Below, piece by piece: positions 8,901 through 15,774 of a DNA stretch of 35,408 bases. The stretch covers positions 1 to 35,408 of the forward strand of contig JADLHS010000527.1 of the NCBI GenBank assembly GCA_020848635.1, written 5' to 3'. Every line of letters starts with the position of its first letter. The first letter of the stretch is position 1. Source of the stretch: Limisphaerales bacterium. GTDB taxonomy: Bacteria; Verrucomicrobiota; Verrucomicrobiia; Limisphaerales; JADLHS01. Under the pieces are notes generated by a model. That model had not been told where the DNA came from and did no database searches. It was given only the letters and a program-made list of their open reading frames with translations. The position numbers and the translations under genes were made by a program.

Positions 8901-9772
8901 TGCAGGCCAAGGACGGTTCGGTGGATCAACTGCCTGCCTTCAACATGGACCTGGACTTCTCCGATGCCCGCGGGCAAGTGGTATTGCCCGTCAAATCGCC
9001 GGTGGTGCTGTTGGATGCCCGACCCAACCGGGGACCCGATCGTCCTCTCGACAAAGTTGAGATTGTTCAGACCCTGGATGACCGCGAGATGGCCCAAGGG
9101 CGCATCACGCTCGAAGTCAAAGCCACCGCCAACGGTTTGGTGCCGGACTTGAACGAACTGCTGCGCACCAACTTCACCCATCTGCGAATCGAAGAGTTTG
9201 GGGACCACGGTCTGGCGCTGAACCGACTTGATGCCGAGGCCGACCTGCTGGCACCGGTGAGCGAACGTAATTGGTTGCTCAAGTTCGCACTCGCGGAGGA
9301 TGCGCCCCCGGCCTTGGATTTCAAATTCCCCGAACCGGTTCGGGCGGACGCAAAGATCACCTACAAGCGGTACGCCGACGCCGACCTGGTCGAAGTGAAA
9401 CCGACGCTGGCGCTGGCCGGGGTTCCCCTGCGGCCGCGACCGTGGTGGCATTGGGCCGTCGGGATACTCCTCATTGCTGGTGCGGTCGCGGCGCTGGCAT
9501 TGTGGCTGCGCCGCAAAGCCCACCCGGCGGCGACGCTGGCCCCCGCCTACAGTTTGCCAACGCAAGTCACCCCGTTCGCTTTGATCCAATTGCTGCGCCG
9601 CATGGAGTCCGATGCCACGCTTCCACTCGGGGAGACCCCAAGGAGTGAATTGCTGAAAACCATCCGTGAGTTGGAGGCGCATTACTTTGCCCGGAGCCGA
9701 AACGGCCATGCGGAACCGGATCTCGCCCGCATCGGACGCGAATGGGTGGATCGCGTGGCGAATGGGAAATAG
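5987..9772 (+). CDS. giant secreted/membrane-anchored protein of the vWA cluster
   Basis: This is the largest gene of the window, 1261 residues from ATG 5987; that start gives a clean signal peptide (MKRNSLCNLMLLTLALAARG, cleavage after VWAQ). An in-frame start at 5924 would bury the signal. Most of the chain is helical, Ala/Leu/Glu-rich repeat-like sequence (TPR- or HEAT-like). It is broken by Tyr/Asn/Gly-rich loops near residues 552 and 910. A more beta-like part precedes a single membrane helix at about 1156-1177, and a short basic cytoplasmic tail of about 80 residues follows. A single C-terminal helix plus tail is the BatD arrangement, but the size is far greater. No enzyme motif was found. 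It lies 111 bp after the Cys-cluster gene, on the same strand. Confidence 0.8.
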   Translation: MKRNSLCNLMLLTLALAARGVWAQTTVTVAPPPGVEFFPGDIVVPPGAELPAGLNLPAPPTKAGGTNSAAKAVSPEDKRLQELLKLKFDRSATTIIKGLSAQFDPASAGTNEVEQFKQSVIIGDWSQVGRLLAALPKEHGAQVYRSLLRELPNTAKPAGAQPGGMPGPMMGDDQPVPMNPGQQGPGMIATPTLVVADVLALAEIAPGELTDADAKSLGLLLGKLLARGDALEPFLAKLETGVKQLGGGQPEARRRAAELLLAANRLTEAVAFFPTVDVAREKLDWRALEQHACDLAARGSREKDSKLLLQAWDLNQYIIGLTNAAATNREPALRRGMELLPQISREIGTNWLRERFLAAPAQGLGVFSVVNQLVQKGFTDRNAEARCKNLELQKQVVEIFLTAGDPTQPHWRTALHVLAQGWLQEATWAKQRYRPPRNFGPQYDSFGNMIGYENYPQEFNDGNQIPALAPDQVLAAAPGAGWLAQLDPSLQLATRKLIAELYSKTETPEPALPFIEAVAQVQPRTGADLASAFLRAWAEARNPNRNLQNQNRYYMGGAVYYGGNPYGQPRTGISLTRAMQGRNIKELAALMHRFAALSLPKLDNDAMVDAFAAAHSPAEVFKLEDIEAVFGARAEVKPDTLAGLAQAMRERLAQQWRQPRVQQEAKTQRTDKQIEEEILRGYDVVLQLVNDALHLDDRNWRLHLARASTLFDLAEFQYGKKVDLAIYVEKREAAFKEYEQAARLYAAALPEMEEKEETPLVYQQWFNANLGASDLAYVTRQQEPETNQLARVKSAIRALPGAAAERHFAAFAKQLGQSANSLRPELKPRYLRAGLEIVGNHPKAADARKLAAYYDDLLEELELVVRLDGDATVGHGRPFGVFVALRHTADLEREAGGFGRYLRNVKNSNPYYYNPYGGGQQRNFPEEFEKQVREKLADHYDVKSVTFLDDKVKSRGFGRPGWRETPLAYLLLQAKDGSVDQLPAFNMDLDFSDARGQVVLPVKSPVVLLDARPNRGPDRPLDKVEIVQTLDDREMAQGRITLEVKATANGLVPDLNELLRTNFTHLRIEEFGDHGLALNRLDAEADLLAPVSERNWLLKFALAEDAPPALDFKFPEPVRADAKITYKRYADADLVEVKPTLALAGVPLRPRPWWHWAVGILLIAGAVAALALWLRRKAHPAATLAPAYSLPTQVTPFALIQLLRRMESDATLPLGETPRSELLKTIRELEAHYFARSRNGHAEPDLARIGREWVDRVANGK

Positions 9773-9804
9773 CCCTCGCTCTCCGGATCGCTTAGCCTGC
9801 TGGG

Positions 9805-10644
9805 ATGTGCATGCGTAAGTTGATCGCCCGCCGCGCGGTTGGAAATCCCGGCCGGTCAATCCTGCTTTCCACCCTGCTCACGCTGGGTTGGTTGGGTGAG
9901 GTTCGCCTGGTGGCCCAATTCGATGGCCCCGGTTTGCCCGGCGTCACCGCGTCACTCGTCCAACTGTTCGGCACGAACACGGCGTTCACCGCGCAGGCAG
10001 AAGTCCAGATTCTCGGCCCCAACCAGAAAGAGCGCGTTGGCCTGCCGATGATTTTCACCCGCCTGGAGGGCAAAATCCGGGTGGAAGTGGACATGGCCCG
10101 GATGCGGAATCGCGAACAACCCGACGCGCTCGCCCGGCTCACCCCACTGGGTTTGGATCGCGTCATCAGCTTGATCCGTCCGGAACAACGCACAACGTGG
10201 GTGCTCTTTCCGAACTTGGCGTCGGTTGTAAAACTGGCCATGCCGAGCGCGGAAGCCGATGCCTTTCTCCAAAACGCCAAGCTGGAGCGCACCCGCTTGG
10301 CGCTGGAAAAAATGGAGGGGCATCCTTGCGTGAAATACCGGGTGGTCATCACCGATCCGCAAGCCCAGAACCACGAGGCGACGGTCTGGAGCGCCACGGA
10401 TCTCCGGGACTTCCCGGTTTGCGTTGCGACCCGGGAAGGAAGCGACACGGTGGTAATGCGCTTTCGGCAGGTGCAATTTACCCGCGCGGACGCGAAAGTT
10501 TTTGAGCCGCCGGCCGGCTACTCCAAATACGCAGACATGCAGACGCTCATGGCGGGGCCAGCGGTAAAACATCTACGAGGGCAAGCCAACTCCACTCCCG
10601 CCAGAACCCCGGCTCGGCCCGCTTCCCCGCCCAAGAAGAAATAA
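9805..10644 (+). CDS. secreted LolA/DUF4412-like protein
   Basis: A 279-residue protein with a basic N-terminus and hydrophobic signal (about 18-38, ending VAQ). The body resembles the LolA-like/DUF4412 fold: residues 45-230 contain alternating strands such as ATVWSATDLRDFPV and end in VFEPPAGYSKY, close to the 'F.vPaGY' ending of DUF4412 and outer-membrane lipoprotein-sorting-like proteins. It may bind a hydrophobic ligand in the periplasm. Either ATG 9805 or ATG 9811 could be the start. It follows the giant gene by 32 bases on the same strand. It ends two bases before the convergent folA stop, leaving no room for a separate terminator. Confidence 0.65.
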   Translation: MCMRKLIARRAVGNPGRSILLSTLLTLGWLGEVRLVAQFDGPGLPGVTASLVQLFGTNTAFTAQAEVQILGPNQKERVGLPMIFTRLEGKIRVEVDMARMRNREQPDALARLTPLGLDRVISLIRPEQRTTWVLFPNLASVVKLAMPSAEADAFLQNAKLERTRLALEKMEGHPCVKYRVVITDPQAQNHEATVWSATDLRDFPVCVATREGSDTVVMRFRQVQFTRADAKVFEPPAGYSKYADMQTLMAGPAVKHLRGQANSTPARTPARPASPPKKK

Positions 10645-10646
10645 CC

Positions 10647-11114
10647 TCAGCCCGCGCGCCGCCGATACCGCAGGATCTTGAACTCCGGCGTGGAACGGAA
10701 TTCCTCGACGAGTCCGAACTGGTCCTCAAATTGTGGAAAAAAGGCGTCGCCCGCCGCTTCGCGTTGAACCACGGTCAGCAGCAGCTCGGCACACTGGGGC
10801 AACAACTGCTCGTAGATTTGCGCTCCGCCGCAGATGAACACCTGCCGTTCGCCAACCAGCGGCGGCAGTTCTGCCAGGGCGTGAATCGTCTTCACCCCTG
10901 GATGCCGGAAGTCCGATCGGCTCAGCACCATCGTTTCGCGATTCGGCAACGGCCGGCCAATGGACTCAAAAGTTTTCCGCCCCATCAGGAGCACATGGCC
11001 GGTGGTGGTCTGCTTGAACCATTGAAAATCCTCTGGCAGGTGCCACGGGATTTGGTTGCCCGCCCCAATCACGCGGTTGAGCGACATCGCAGCAATGGCT
11101 ATGAACGGTTTCAC
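10647..11114 (-). CDS. folA: dihydrofolate reductase
   Basis: Reduces dihydrofolate to tetrahydrofolate with NADPH, in the cytoplasm. The 155-residue length is typical. Visible motifs are the N-terminal FIAIAAMSLNRVIG strand, the substrate loop IPWHLPEDFQWFK (Asp29 matches the catalytic Asp27 of the E. coli enzyme), the NADPH-binding GRKTFESIGRPLPNR and the FICGGAQIYEQ segment. The start is GTG at 11114, overlapping the trpF stop as GTGA. The open frame continues upstream only because trpF lies there. The pair is therefore translationally coupled and co-transcribed. Confidence 0.95.
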   Translation of the reverse strand: MKPFIAIAAMSLNRVIGAGNQIPWHLPEDFQWFKQTTTGHVLLMGRKTFESIGRPLPNRETMVLSRSDFRHPGVKTIHALAELPPLVGERQVFICGGAQIYEQLLPQCAELLLTVVQREAAGDAFFPQFEDQFGLVEEFRSTPEFKILRYRRRAG

Positions 11115-11743
11115 GTCTCGGTGACAGCGACACCTTTGGCCGCTGCGATGAAGGCGCGCACTTTTGCGGGGTCTTTTTTCCCCGGCGCGGATTCCACGCC
11201 GCTCGACACATCCACCGCGAACGGCTGAACTCGACGGACGGCTTCGGCCACGTTTTCCGGTGTCAACCCGCCAGCGAGGAAGATCGGACGGCCCAGCTTC
11301 TTCGCGTCCACCGCCAGTTCCCAGTTGAACCGCTCGCCCGTCCCCCCAAGTGCGGCGGGAGAAAAGGCGTCGAGCAGCCAGGCGTCGGTCCGGTATTCTG
11401 GCAGCGCGGCAAGCGAAGCGGCATCGCGGACGCGAAACGCCTTCAGGCTCATCACACCAAACTGCGTACAGAATTCGGGCCGCTCGTCGCCGTGAAATTG
11501 CAGCAGGGTCAAGCCACACTCGAGCATCGCGCGCTCCACCCCCTCCGCCGTCGGATTGACAAATACCCCGACTTTGACGACGTGCGGCGGCAACTCCCGG
11601 GCGATCTCGGCGGCAGTGACGAACGGGACATGGCGCGAACTGCGTTCATAAAACATCAGCCCGATCATGTCCGCGCCCGCAGCCGCGGCGGCCAGGCCAT
11701 CGCTCACGCAAGTAACGCCACAGATTTTCACCTTCACGTTCAT
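11111..11743 (-). CDS. trpF: phosphoribosylanthranilate isomerase
   Basis: This 210-residue (beta/alpha)8 enzyme catalyses the Amadori rearrangement of phosphoribosylanthranilate in tryptophan synthesis. The N-terminal VKICGVT carries the catalytic Cys8, and the C-terminal VDVSSGVESAPGKKD segment has the catalytic Asp and a phosphate-binding loop. FLAGGLTPENV is the other phosphate loop. It stands apart from other trp genes in this window and is coupled to folA by a four-base overlap. The promoter should lie in the 120-bp divergent spacer shared with the TPR gene. Confidence 0.96.
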   Translation of the reverse strand: MNVKVKICGVTCVSDGLAAAAAGADMIGLMFYERSSRHVPFVTAAEIARELPPHVVKVGVFVNPTAEGVERAMLECGLTLLQFHGDERPEFCTQFGVMSLKAFRVRDAASLAALPEYRTDAWLLDAFSPAALGGTGERFNWELAVDAKKLGRPIFLAGGLTPENVAEAVRRVQPFAVDVSSGVESAPGKKDPAKVRAFIAAAKGVAVTET

Positions 11744-11863
11744 TCAATTGGCGGCTCAGCGTAGGCAGGAATTAGCGGGACGGAAAGCGCCGTTTCACGC
11801 CGTTCTGCGCCCCGGCGGCGGCTTGACTTGAACCGGCAGGTTGGGAACACTCCGCCCCGAAGT

Positions 11864-12283
11864 ATGCCGGTAAAAAGCAGCACGCAAAAAAGTCGTTCCA
11901 CCCGCCAACAAACGCGGGAGCTGGATGTGCAGATCAATTTCATCGAGGGCGTCGTCCGCCGGGATCCCAGCTACGTGGAAGCCTTGCAATTGCTGGGCGA
12001 TACCTACACCAAACGGGGTCGTTTTAGCGAGGGACTGGGCGTGGACGAGCGGCTCGCGCAACTCGAACCTGGAAATCCGCTGGTATTCTACAACTTGGCG
12101 TGCAGTTACTCGCTCACGGACCAGTATGAACTCGCAGTTCGCGCGCTGGAACAGGCCTTCCAACTTGGTTATCACGACTTTGCCTGGCTGGCCCGCGACC
12201 CCGATCTCCGCAAACTGCGCAAACACCCGCTCTACGCGCAGATCCGCGCCACCATCCGCCGGCTCAAAGCCAACGCCGCTTGA
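11864..12283 (+). CDS. small TPR protein
   Basis: A 139-residue soluble protein without a signal peptide. Two TPR units (about 24-92) include YVEALQLLGDTYTKRGRFSEG and NPLVFYNLACSYSLTDQYE. A last helix pair ends with the LARDPDLRKLRKHP segment found in 'TPR end-of-group' proteins. It is probably a protein-binding scaffold; the partner is unknown. ATG 11864 is chosen over a TTG at 11828. It is transcribed divergently from trpF and lies 43 bp upstream of the mtnA-like gene, so the two may be co-transcribed. Confidence 0.8.
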   Translation: MPVKSSTQKSRSTRQQTRELDVQINFIEGVVRRDPSYVEALQLLGDTYTKRGRFSEGLGVDERLAQLEPGNPLVFYNLACSYSLTDQYELAVRALEQAFQLGYHDFAWLARDPDLRKLRKHPLYAQIRATIRRLKANAA

Positions 12284-12326
12284 ACCGGCGCTGGCGTTCG
12301 CCCGCCCGCTGACCTAGCCTTGCCGT

Positions 12327-13457
12327 ATGAACGTCACCGTTCGCGGAAAATCCCGGCTGTACCGCACCGTCACTTTTGACGCGCCGTGCAACCGCGTCCG
12401 GCTGATTGAACAACGGTTGCTGCCGCAGGCGTTCAAAATCGTTGCTGCGCGGACCTTCCGCGAAACGGCCACCGCCATTCGCGACATGATCGTGCGCGGC
12501 GCGGGTGCCATCGGGGCGACGGCAGCTTACGGGCTGGCGCAAGGTGCCCGGACATTCCAAGGCAACGACAGGAGAAAATTCTCCCGCCACATCGAAACGG
12601 TTTATTCCACCCTCGCCGGCGCCCGACCAACCGCGGTGGATCCGGTCAACGCCATGAACGCTGTCCGGCAGGCCATGGCACGGGGCAAATCCGTCGAGGA
12701 ACAGCAAGCGATCGCGCTCGCCGCGGCCGAGGAGTTTGCCAACGCGGACGTGTCCCATTGCGCCGGGATCGGTCAGCATGGCGCCAAGTTAATCCGCAAT
12801 GGCATGAACGTGTTGACGCACTGCAACGCGGGCTGGCTGGCATTTGTGGATATTGGCTCGGCCACCGCGCCCCTTTACGCGGCGCACGCGGCGGGCAAGA
12901 AATTCCACGTCTTCTGCGACGAAACCCGGCCGCGCTCCCAGGGCGCCACGCTCACCGCCTGGGAACTCGCGCAACAAGGCATCGCCCACCAAATCATTGC
13001 GGACAATGCCGCTGGTCACTTGATGCAGCGCGGTGAGGTTGACCTCGTCATAGTTGGCAGCGACCGAACCCTCGGCCGCACCGGCGAGGTGGCGAACAAG
13101 ATCGGCACCTACACCAAGGCCGTGTTGGCGAAGCGGCACGGGATTCCCTTTTACGTGGCAATCCCCCTCTCGACGATTGACTGGCAGCTGCGACATGGGC
13201 GGAATATCCCAATCGAGGAACGGCATGAAAGCGAAGTGCTGGGGGCCTGGGGTGTGGTTCAAACGCGGAGGGCGAAGGGCGGAGCACGAAACGGCAAACG
13301 GGCTTACGTGCGAGTGGCGAATCCGACGAGCGGAGCACGGAATCCAGGCTTCGATGTGACCCCGGCGGAACTGATCACTGGGATCATCACGCCGGCCGGC
13401 ATTTTCAAACCGACCCAGCTTTGGGATCGCCGCCATGAATTGGGTTTTATCCCTTAA
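12327..13457 (+). CDS. mtnA: S-methyl-5-thioribose-1-phosphate isomerase (MtnA/eIF2B-like)
   Basis: A 376-residue member of the MtnA/eIF2B-alpha family, which converts 5-methylthioribose-1-phosphate to the ribulose form in methionine salvage. Motifs in order are IRDMIVRGAGAIGATAAYG, VLTHCNAGWLA with catalytic Cys166, ETRPRSQGATLTAWEL, DNAAGHLM and GSDRTLGRTGEVANKIGTY with catalytic Asp246. The 80-residue Cys-to-Asp spacing is as in characterised enzymes. GSDRT replaces the usual GADRI. About 20 extra residues rich in Arg/Lys/Gly lie just before the NPGFDVTPAELITGIITP segment. No other methionine-salvage gene is in the window, so a related aldose-phosphate isomerase role cannot be excluded. 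Confidence 0.88.
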   Translation: MNVTVRGKSRLYRTVTFDAPCNRVRLIEQRLLPQAFKIVAARTFRETATAIRDMIVRGAGAIGATAAYGLAQGARTFQGNDRRKFSRHIETVYSTLAGARPTAVDPVNAMNAVRQAMARGKSVEEQQAIALAAAEEFANADVSHCAGIGQHGAKLIRNGMNVLTHCNAGWLAFVDIGSATAPLYAAHAAGKKFHVFCDETRPRSQGATLTAWELAQQGIAHQIIADNAAGHLMQRGEVDLVIVGSDRTLGRTGEVANKIGTYTKAVLAKRHGIPFYVAIPLSTIDWQLRHGRNIPIEERHESEVLGAWGVVQTRRAKGGARNGKRAYVRVANPTSGARNPGFDVTPAELITGIITPAGIFKPTQLWDRRHELGFIP

Positions 13458-13471
13458 CCGGACGAAAAATC

Positions 13472-14530
13472 ATGAACTCCTTAAATCGTCTTTGCTTGGC
13501 GCTGGGGCTGGCGTTGGTCGCCCACGGCGTGGCGGCTCAAGCCGTCATTGAACCGGCGGCCACGGTCGCAGCTACGAACATGGTTGCCGGCACCAACACC
13601 TTCATTGGCTGGTCAACGAATGGGGCGGCCATCTATCAGAATTTCCGGGTGGCGCGGGAATGGCGAAGTCCGTTTCCGACGAACAATCCAGCACTCGCGA
13701 CAAATCCAATGATCATGCGGTTGCGCGCGGCCAACTCGGTGATCACCAATCAGGTCTTCGCCGGCTTCCTCCCGGAATCGCTGAACCAGTTCGTCTGGAC
13801 CAATTTCATCGCCCACACCAATGGGCGCGGGACGCAAATCTGGTCGCAACGCACGCATCCGATTGGCTGGCCGGCTGTGGCCCCGGTCATTCTGTGGAAC
13901 ACGAACAGTCTCCTCTGGGGCATGCAGGGGTTGACGGCGCTCAGTCCCTGTTGGGAGGGTGAAGGAAGCACCGGCCAGGTGCCGGTCACCCTGCTCACCC
14001 GCCGACACGGCTACACTCGTGGCCATGGCATGGGCTTGGAGGGCTTCAACACCCGTCAGGCTGGCGCGAAAGTCTGGTTCCTGACGGCGGACAATTCCCT
14101 CGTCACCGCGACCATCCGTCGGGCGGTGGTGCGCACTGGCAAGCCAGGTGACTATACGATCCTGCTGTTCGACCGCGATTTGCCGGACACGATCCCGCCC
14201 ATCCGCGTTGCGACGCCCGCCGAGGTGCAATCCCGTTACCTTTCACCCGCCCAAGGCAGCGGGTGCAGCCCCATCTTCAAAACCGAACAAGCGGGCAACG
14301 TCAGCGCCGACGTCCCGGGCTTTACCGTCAACACTTGGAAAGGCGGGGATTCCGGATCGCCCAACCTGCTCCCCTTGCCGGGCGAACTGGTCTTCTTCAG
14401 TGGGCGTTCTACTTCCGGCCCCAGCCCGGAGATGCAGGCGGACATGGATGCGCTTTCGGAACTGGAAGGGTTGAATTCCGGCAAGTATCAACTCCAATGG
14501 GTGGACTTGTCGAAATACCCAAATCACTGA
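13472..14530 (+). CDS. secreted protein with chymotrypsin-like GDSGSP motif
   Basis: A 352-residue exported protein: signal peptide at 1-23 (AHGVAAQ) and an Asn/Thr-rich N-terminal part. The second half carries residues in the order expected for a chymotrypsin-fold protease: His179 and His185 in RRHGYTRGHGMG, Asp234/Asp236 in LLFDRDLPD, and Ser294 in GGDSGSPN. GDSGSP is the classic nucleophile loop; the His motif is not the usual TAAHC. It may be a divergent serine protease or an inactive relative. It starts 14 bp after the mtnA-like gene. I recognise no named family. Confidence 0.68.
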   Translation: MNSLNRLCLALGLALVAHGVAAQAVIEPAATVAATNMVAGTNTFIGWSTNGAAIYQNFRVAREWRSPFPTNNPALATNPMIMRLRAANSVITNQVFAGFLPESLNQFVWTNFIAHTNGRGTQIWSQRTHPIGWPAVAPVILWNTNSLLWGMQGLTALSPCWEGEGSTGQVPVTLLTRRHGYTRGHGMGLEGFNTRQAGAKVWFLTADNSLVTATIRRAVVRTGKPGDYTILLFDRDLPDTIPPIRVATPAEVQSRYLSPAQGSGCSPIFKTEQAGNVSADVPGFTVNTWKGGDSGSPNLLPLPGELVFFSGRSTSGPSPEMQADMDALSELEGLNSGKYQLQWVDLSKYPNH

Positions 14531-14545
14531 GCCGACAGGAATTTA

Positions 14546-14584
14546 CGGCAGAAGCTGCCGGGATTGAACCTACGCCCCCTTCCG
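14546..14584 (-). other. tRNA-Val 3' fragment beside a small palindrome
   Basis: Positions 14560-14584 match the T-arm to anticodon-stem part of the tRNA-Val gene (15714-15738) at 24 of 25 bases in the same orientation. The similarity falls away on both sides: the anticodon loop lacks U33, the T-stem partner strand is changed and no acceptor stem follows. Directly beside it is CGGCAG-AAG-CTGCCG (14546-14560), a perfect 6-bp inverted repeat. It is a tRNA remnant, not a working tRNA, possibly a relic of recombination or integration at the tRNA. The surrounding 14531-14768 holds no gene that I can support. Confidence 0.6.
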
Positions 14585-14693
14585 CGCGCAGGAGGACAAG
14601 CCTTTTCTTAAGCACCAAGGCCATTTTTCAGCAATCGCCGTTATCTGGCCGGCGCGGTCAATCCTCCCCCTGCCCTCCCTGATCGTAACGACA

Positions 14694-14716
14694 ATGCATT
14701 CGCCTTCGGCGTGCAT
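14694..14716. other. small hairpin downstream of the coiled-coil gene
   Basis: ATGCA (14694-14698) plus CGCC (14701-14704) pair with GGCG (14708-14711) plus TGCAT (14712-14716) around a TTC loop, with two bulged bases. It lies about 50 bp past the stop of the minus-strand coiled-coil gene and could act as a 3' stabilising hairpin or a weak terminator. No T-run follows on either strand. Confidence 0.25.
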
Positions 14717-14768
14717 CGGTTGAGTTCTGGGCGGCTGTGCGCTGGCAGGGGTTGCGCGGTATCCGCAG

Positions 14769-15158
14769 TTAAGACTTTGATTTCTTGGCGGGTTTTGGTG
14801 TGGCCGGGAGGGGCGACGGCATGGCATAGCGCATGTCCAGCTCTTGCAGCTTCAACCTCAACCGCGCGATGTCCTTTTGCAACTGCTCGGCCTTGCTCAT
14901 CAGGTCTTTGTCGGCCGCAAGCTCGGCTTGATTAGCCTCGTCGTTGGATATTTTTTTGGCTTGGCCCTGCAGCCGGGTCAACCCCTTCTTCTCCACGGTG
15001 TCGAGCGACAGGGCTTTAGCCTTGGCTTCAAGTTGCGCGATCTTTTTGTTGATGGCCATGTAGTCGTGCCAGGCCCCTTTCGTGAAAAACGTTTTGGTAG
15101 TTTGGCCGTGCGTGGTTAAGCAGAGCGCGGCGAAACACAGCGCGAGAATCATCTTCAT
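14769..15158 (-). CDS. small secreted coiled-coil protein
   Basis: A 129-residue protein from ATG 15158, which starts exactly at a signal peptide (MKMILALCFAALCLTTHGQ). Longer in-frame starts up to 15263 would precede it and are unlikely. After the signal comes a charged helical stretch (about 35-105) with heptad-like leucines and isoleucines, suggesting a coiled coil. It ends in a Pro/Lys tail (PATPKPAKKSKS). No cysteine or catalytic motif remains after the signal. The family is not recognised; a periplasmic structural or chaperone-like role is possible. Confidence 0.6.
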   Translation of the reverse strand: MKMILALCFAALCLTTHGQTTKTFFTKGAWHDYMAINKKIAQLEAKAKALSLDTVEKKGLTRLQGQAKKISNDEANQAELAADKDLMSKAEQLQKDIARLRLKLQELDMRYAMPSPLPATPKPAKKSKS

Positions 15159-15396
15159 GACGCAACTCTTACTGCCGACGCTGAATCGTTCAAGCCGAAA
15201 GCCGCGCGTTACGCCTCCCGCCACGACGTTTATGCGCGCGGCGAGGCCGAAGGTGACCGGCATTATCTCAGCGTATCAAAAAAGTTATCTAACATGGTAT
15301 TTGGCGGATTGGCGAGTTGCTGATTGAACGTCGCTTGCACTCCAAGCAAATTGACGGCGTTAGAAATGGTCGTTTGGTTGGTTTGAGTAATACGGT
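15159..15396. other. gene-free stretch upstream of an orphan terminator
   Basis: This region lies between the start of the minus-strand coiled-coil gene and a strong plus-strand terminator. I see no convincing protein gene; an open frame at 15317-15649 has no RBS and runs straight through the terminator hairpin. The first part must hold the promoter of the minus-strand gene. The rest could encode a short plus-strand RNA ended by the terminator, but no clear promoter stands out. Confidence 0.3.
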
Positions 15397-15433
15397 GGCG
15401 CTCCTTGTCTGGTTAACAAGGAGCGCCGTTTTT
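15397..15433 (+). terminator. strong intrinsic terminator without an obvious gene
   Basis: A perfect 12-bp stem: GGCGCTCCTTGT (15397-15408) pairs with ACAAGGAGCGCC (15416-15427) around a 7-nt loop and is followed by G and five Ts. This is a textbook rho-independent terminator reading on the plus strand; the minus strand has no T-run after it. No plus-strand gene ends nearby: the nearest upstream one stops at 14530, nearly 900 bp away. It may end a small RNA. Between here and the tRNA (15434-15699) I see nothing else supportable. Confidence 0.85.
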
Positions 15434-15699
15434 CTTGAGTCAGAAGAAACGGGCAGGCAAACCACGCCGAAAGCACGGTGCGCCCGTCAGTGCATGATAT
15501 CCGTTTGTTTGAATTCCCAGCGGCGCTTGCAACTCGCTAATCGGAATCCACACTCCAGCCCATGGCCGTTTCAAGCGCGCGTCAAGTCCGCACCCATTAG
15601 TTTACAACTCAGTTGTCGGGACTTGGCAGCGAAAACATGGGTTGCCTGACTTGATTGGTCACACTGCTGGTTTTGCTGGGGTTTTGAGGGGGAAAAAGA

Positions 15700-15774
15700 T
15701 GGTGCGCGCTGTAGGGATTGAACCTACGACCCCTTCCGTGTGAAGGAAATGCTCTACCACTGAGCTAAGCGCGC
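15700..15774 (-). tRNA. tRNA-Val (anticodon CAC)
   Basis: A complete cloverleaf reads on the minus strand from 15774. The acceptor stem is GCGCGCT/AGCGCGC and the D-arm is GCTC-AGTGGTA-GAGC. The anticodon arm is TTTCC-TTCACAC-GGAAG, with U33 and anticodon CAC (15742-15740). The T-arm is GTAGG-TTCAATC-CCTAC and the discriminator base is A. The CCA end is encoded (15702-15700). It decodes GUG as valine. A partial copy lies 1.1 kb away at 14560-14584. Confidence 0.96.

Noticed and set aside
7253-9859. An 868-codon open frame on the minus strand opposite the giant secreted protein
   Set aside because: It is a shadow of the high-GC plus-strand gene. The plus frame has a signal peptide and a C-terminal membrane helix, while the opposite frame shows no motif or plausible export signal.
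11114-11519. N-terminal extension of the folA frame
   Set aside because: The open frame upstream of GTG 11114 overlaps trpF and is Arg-rich shadow sequence; the DHFR domain starts exactly at the GTG.
14263-14682. Plus-strand open frame containing AEAAGIEPTPPSARR
   Set aside because: This is the antisense translation of the tRNA fragment, a well-known source of spurious 'GxEP' proteins.
15317-15649. 110-codon plus-strand open frame
   Set aside because: It runs through the strong terminator hairpin, has no Shine-Dalgarno sequence, and its composition is not protein-like.
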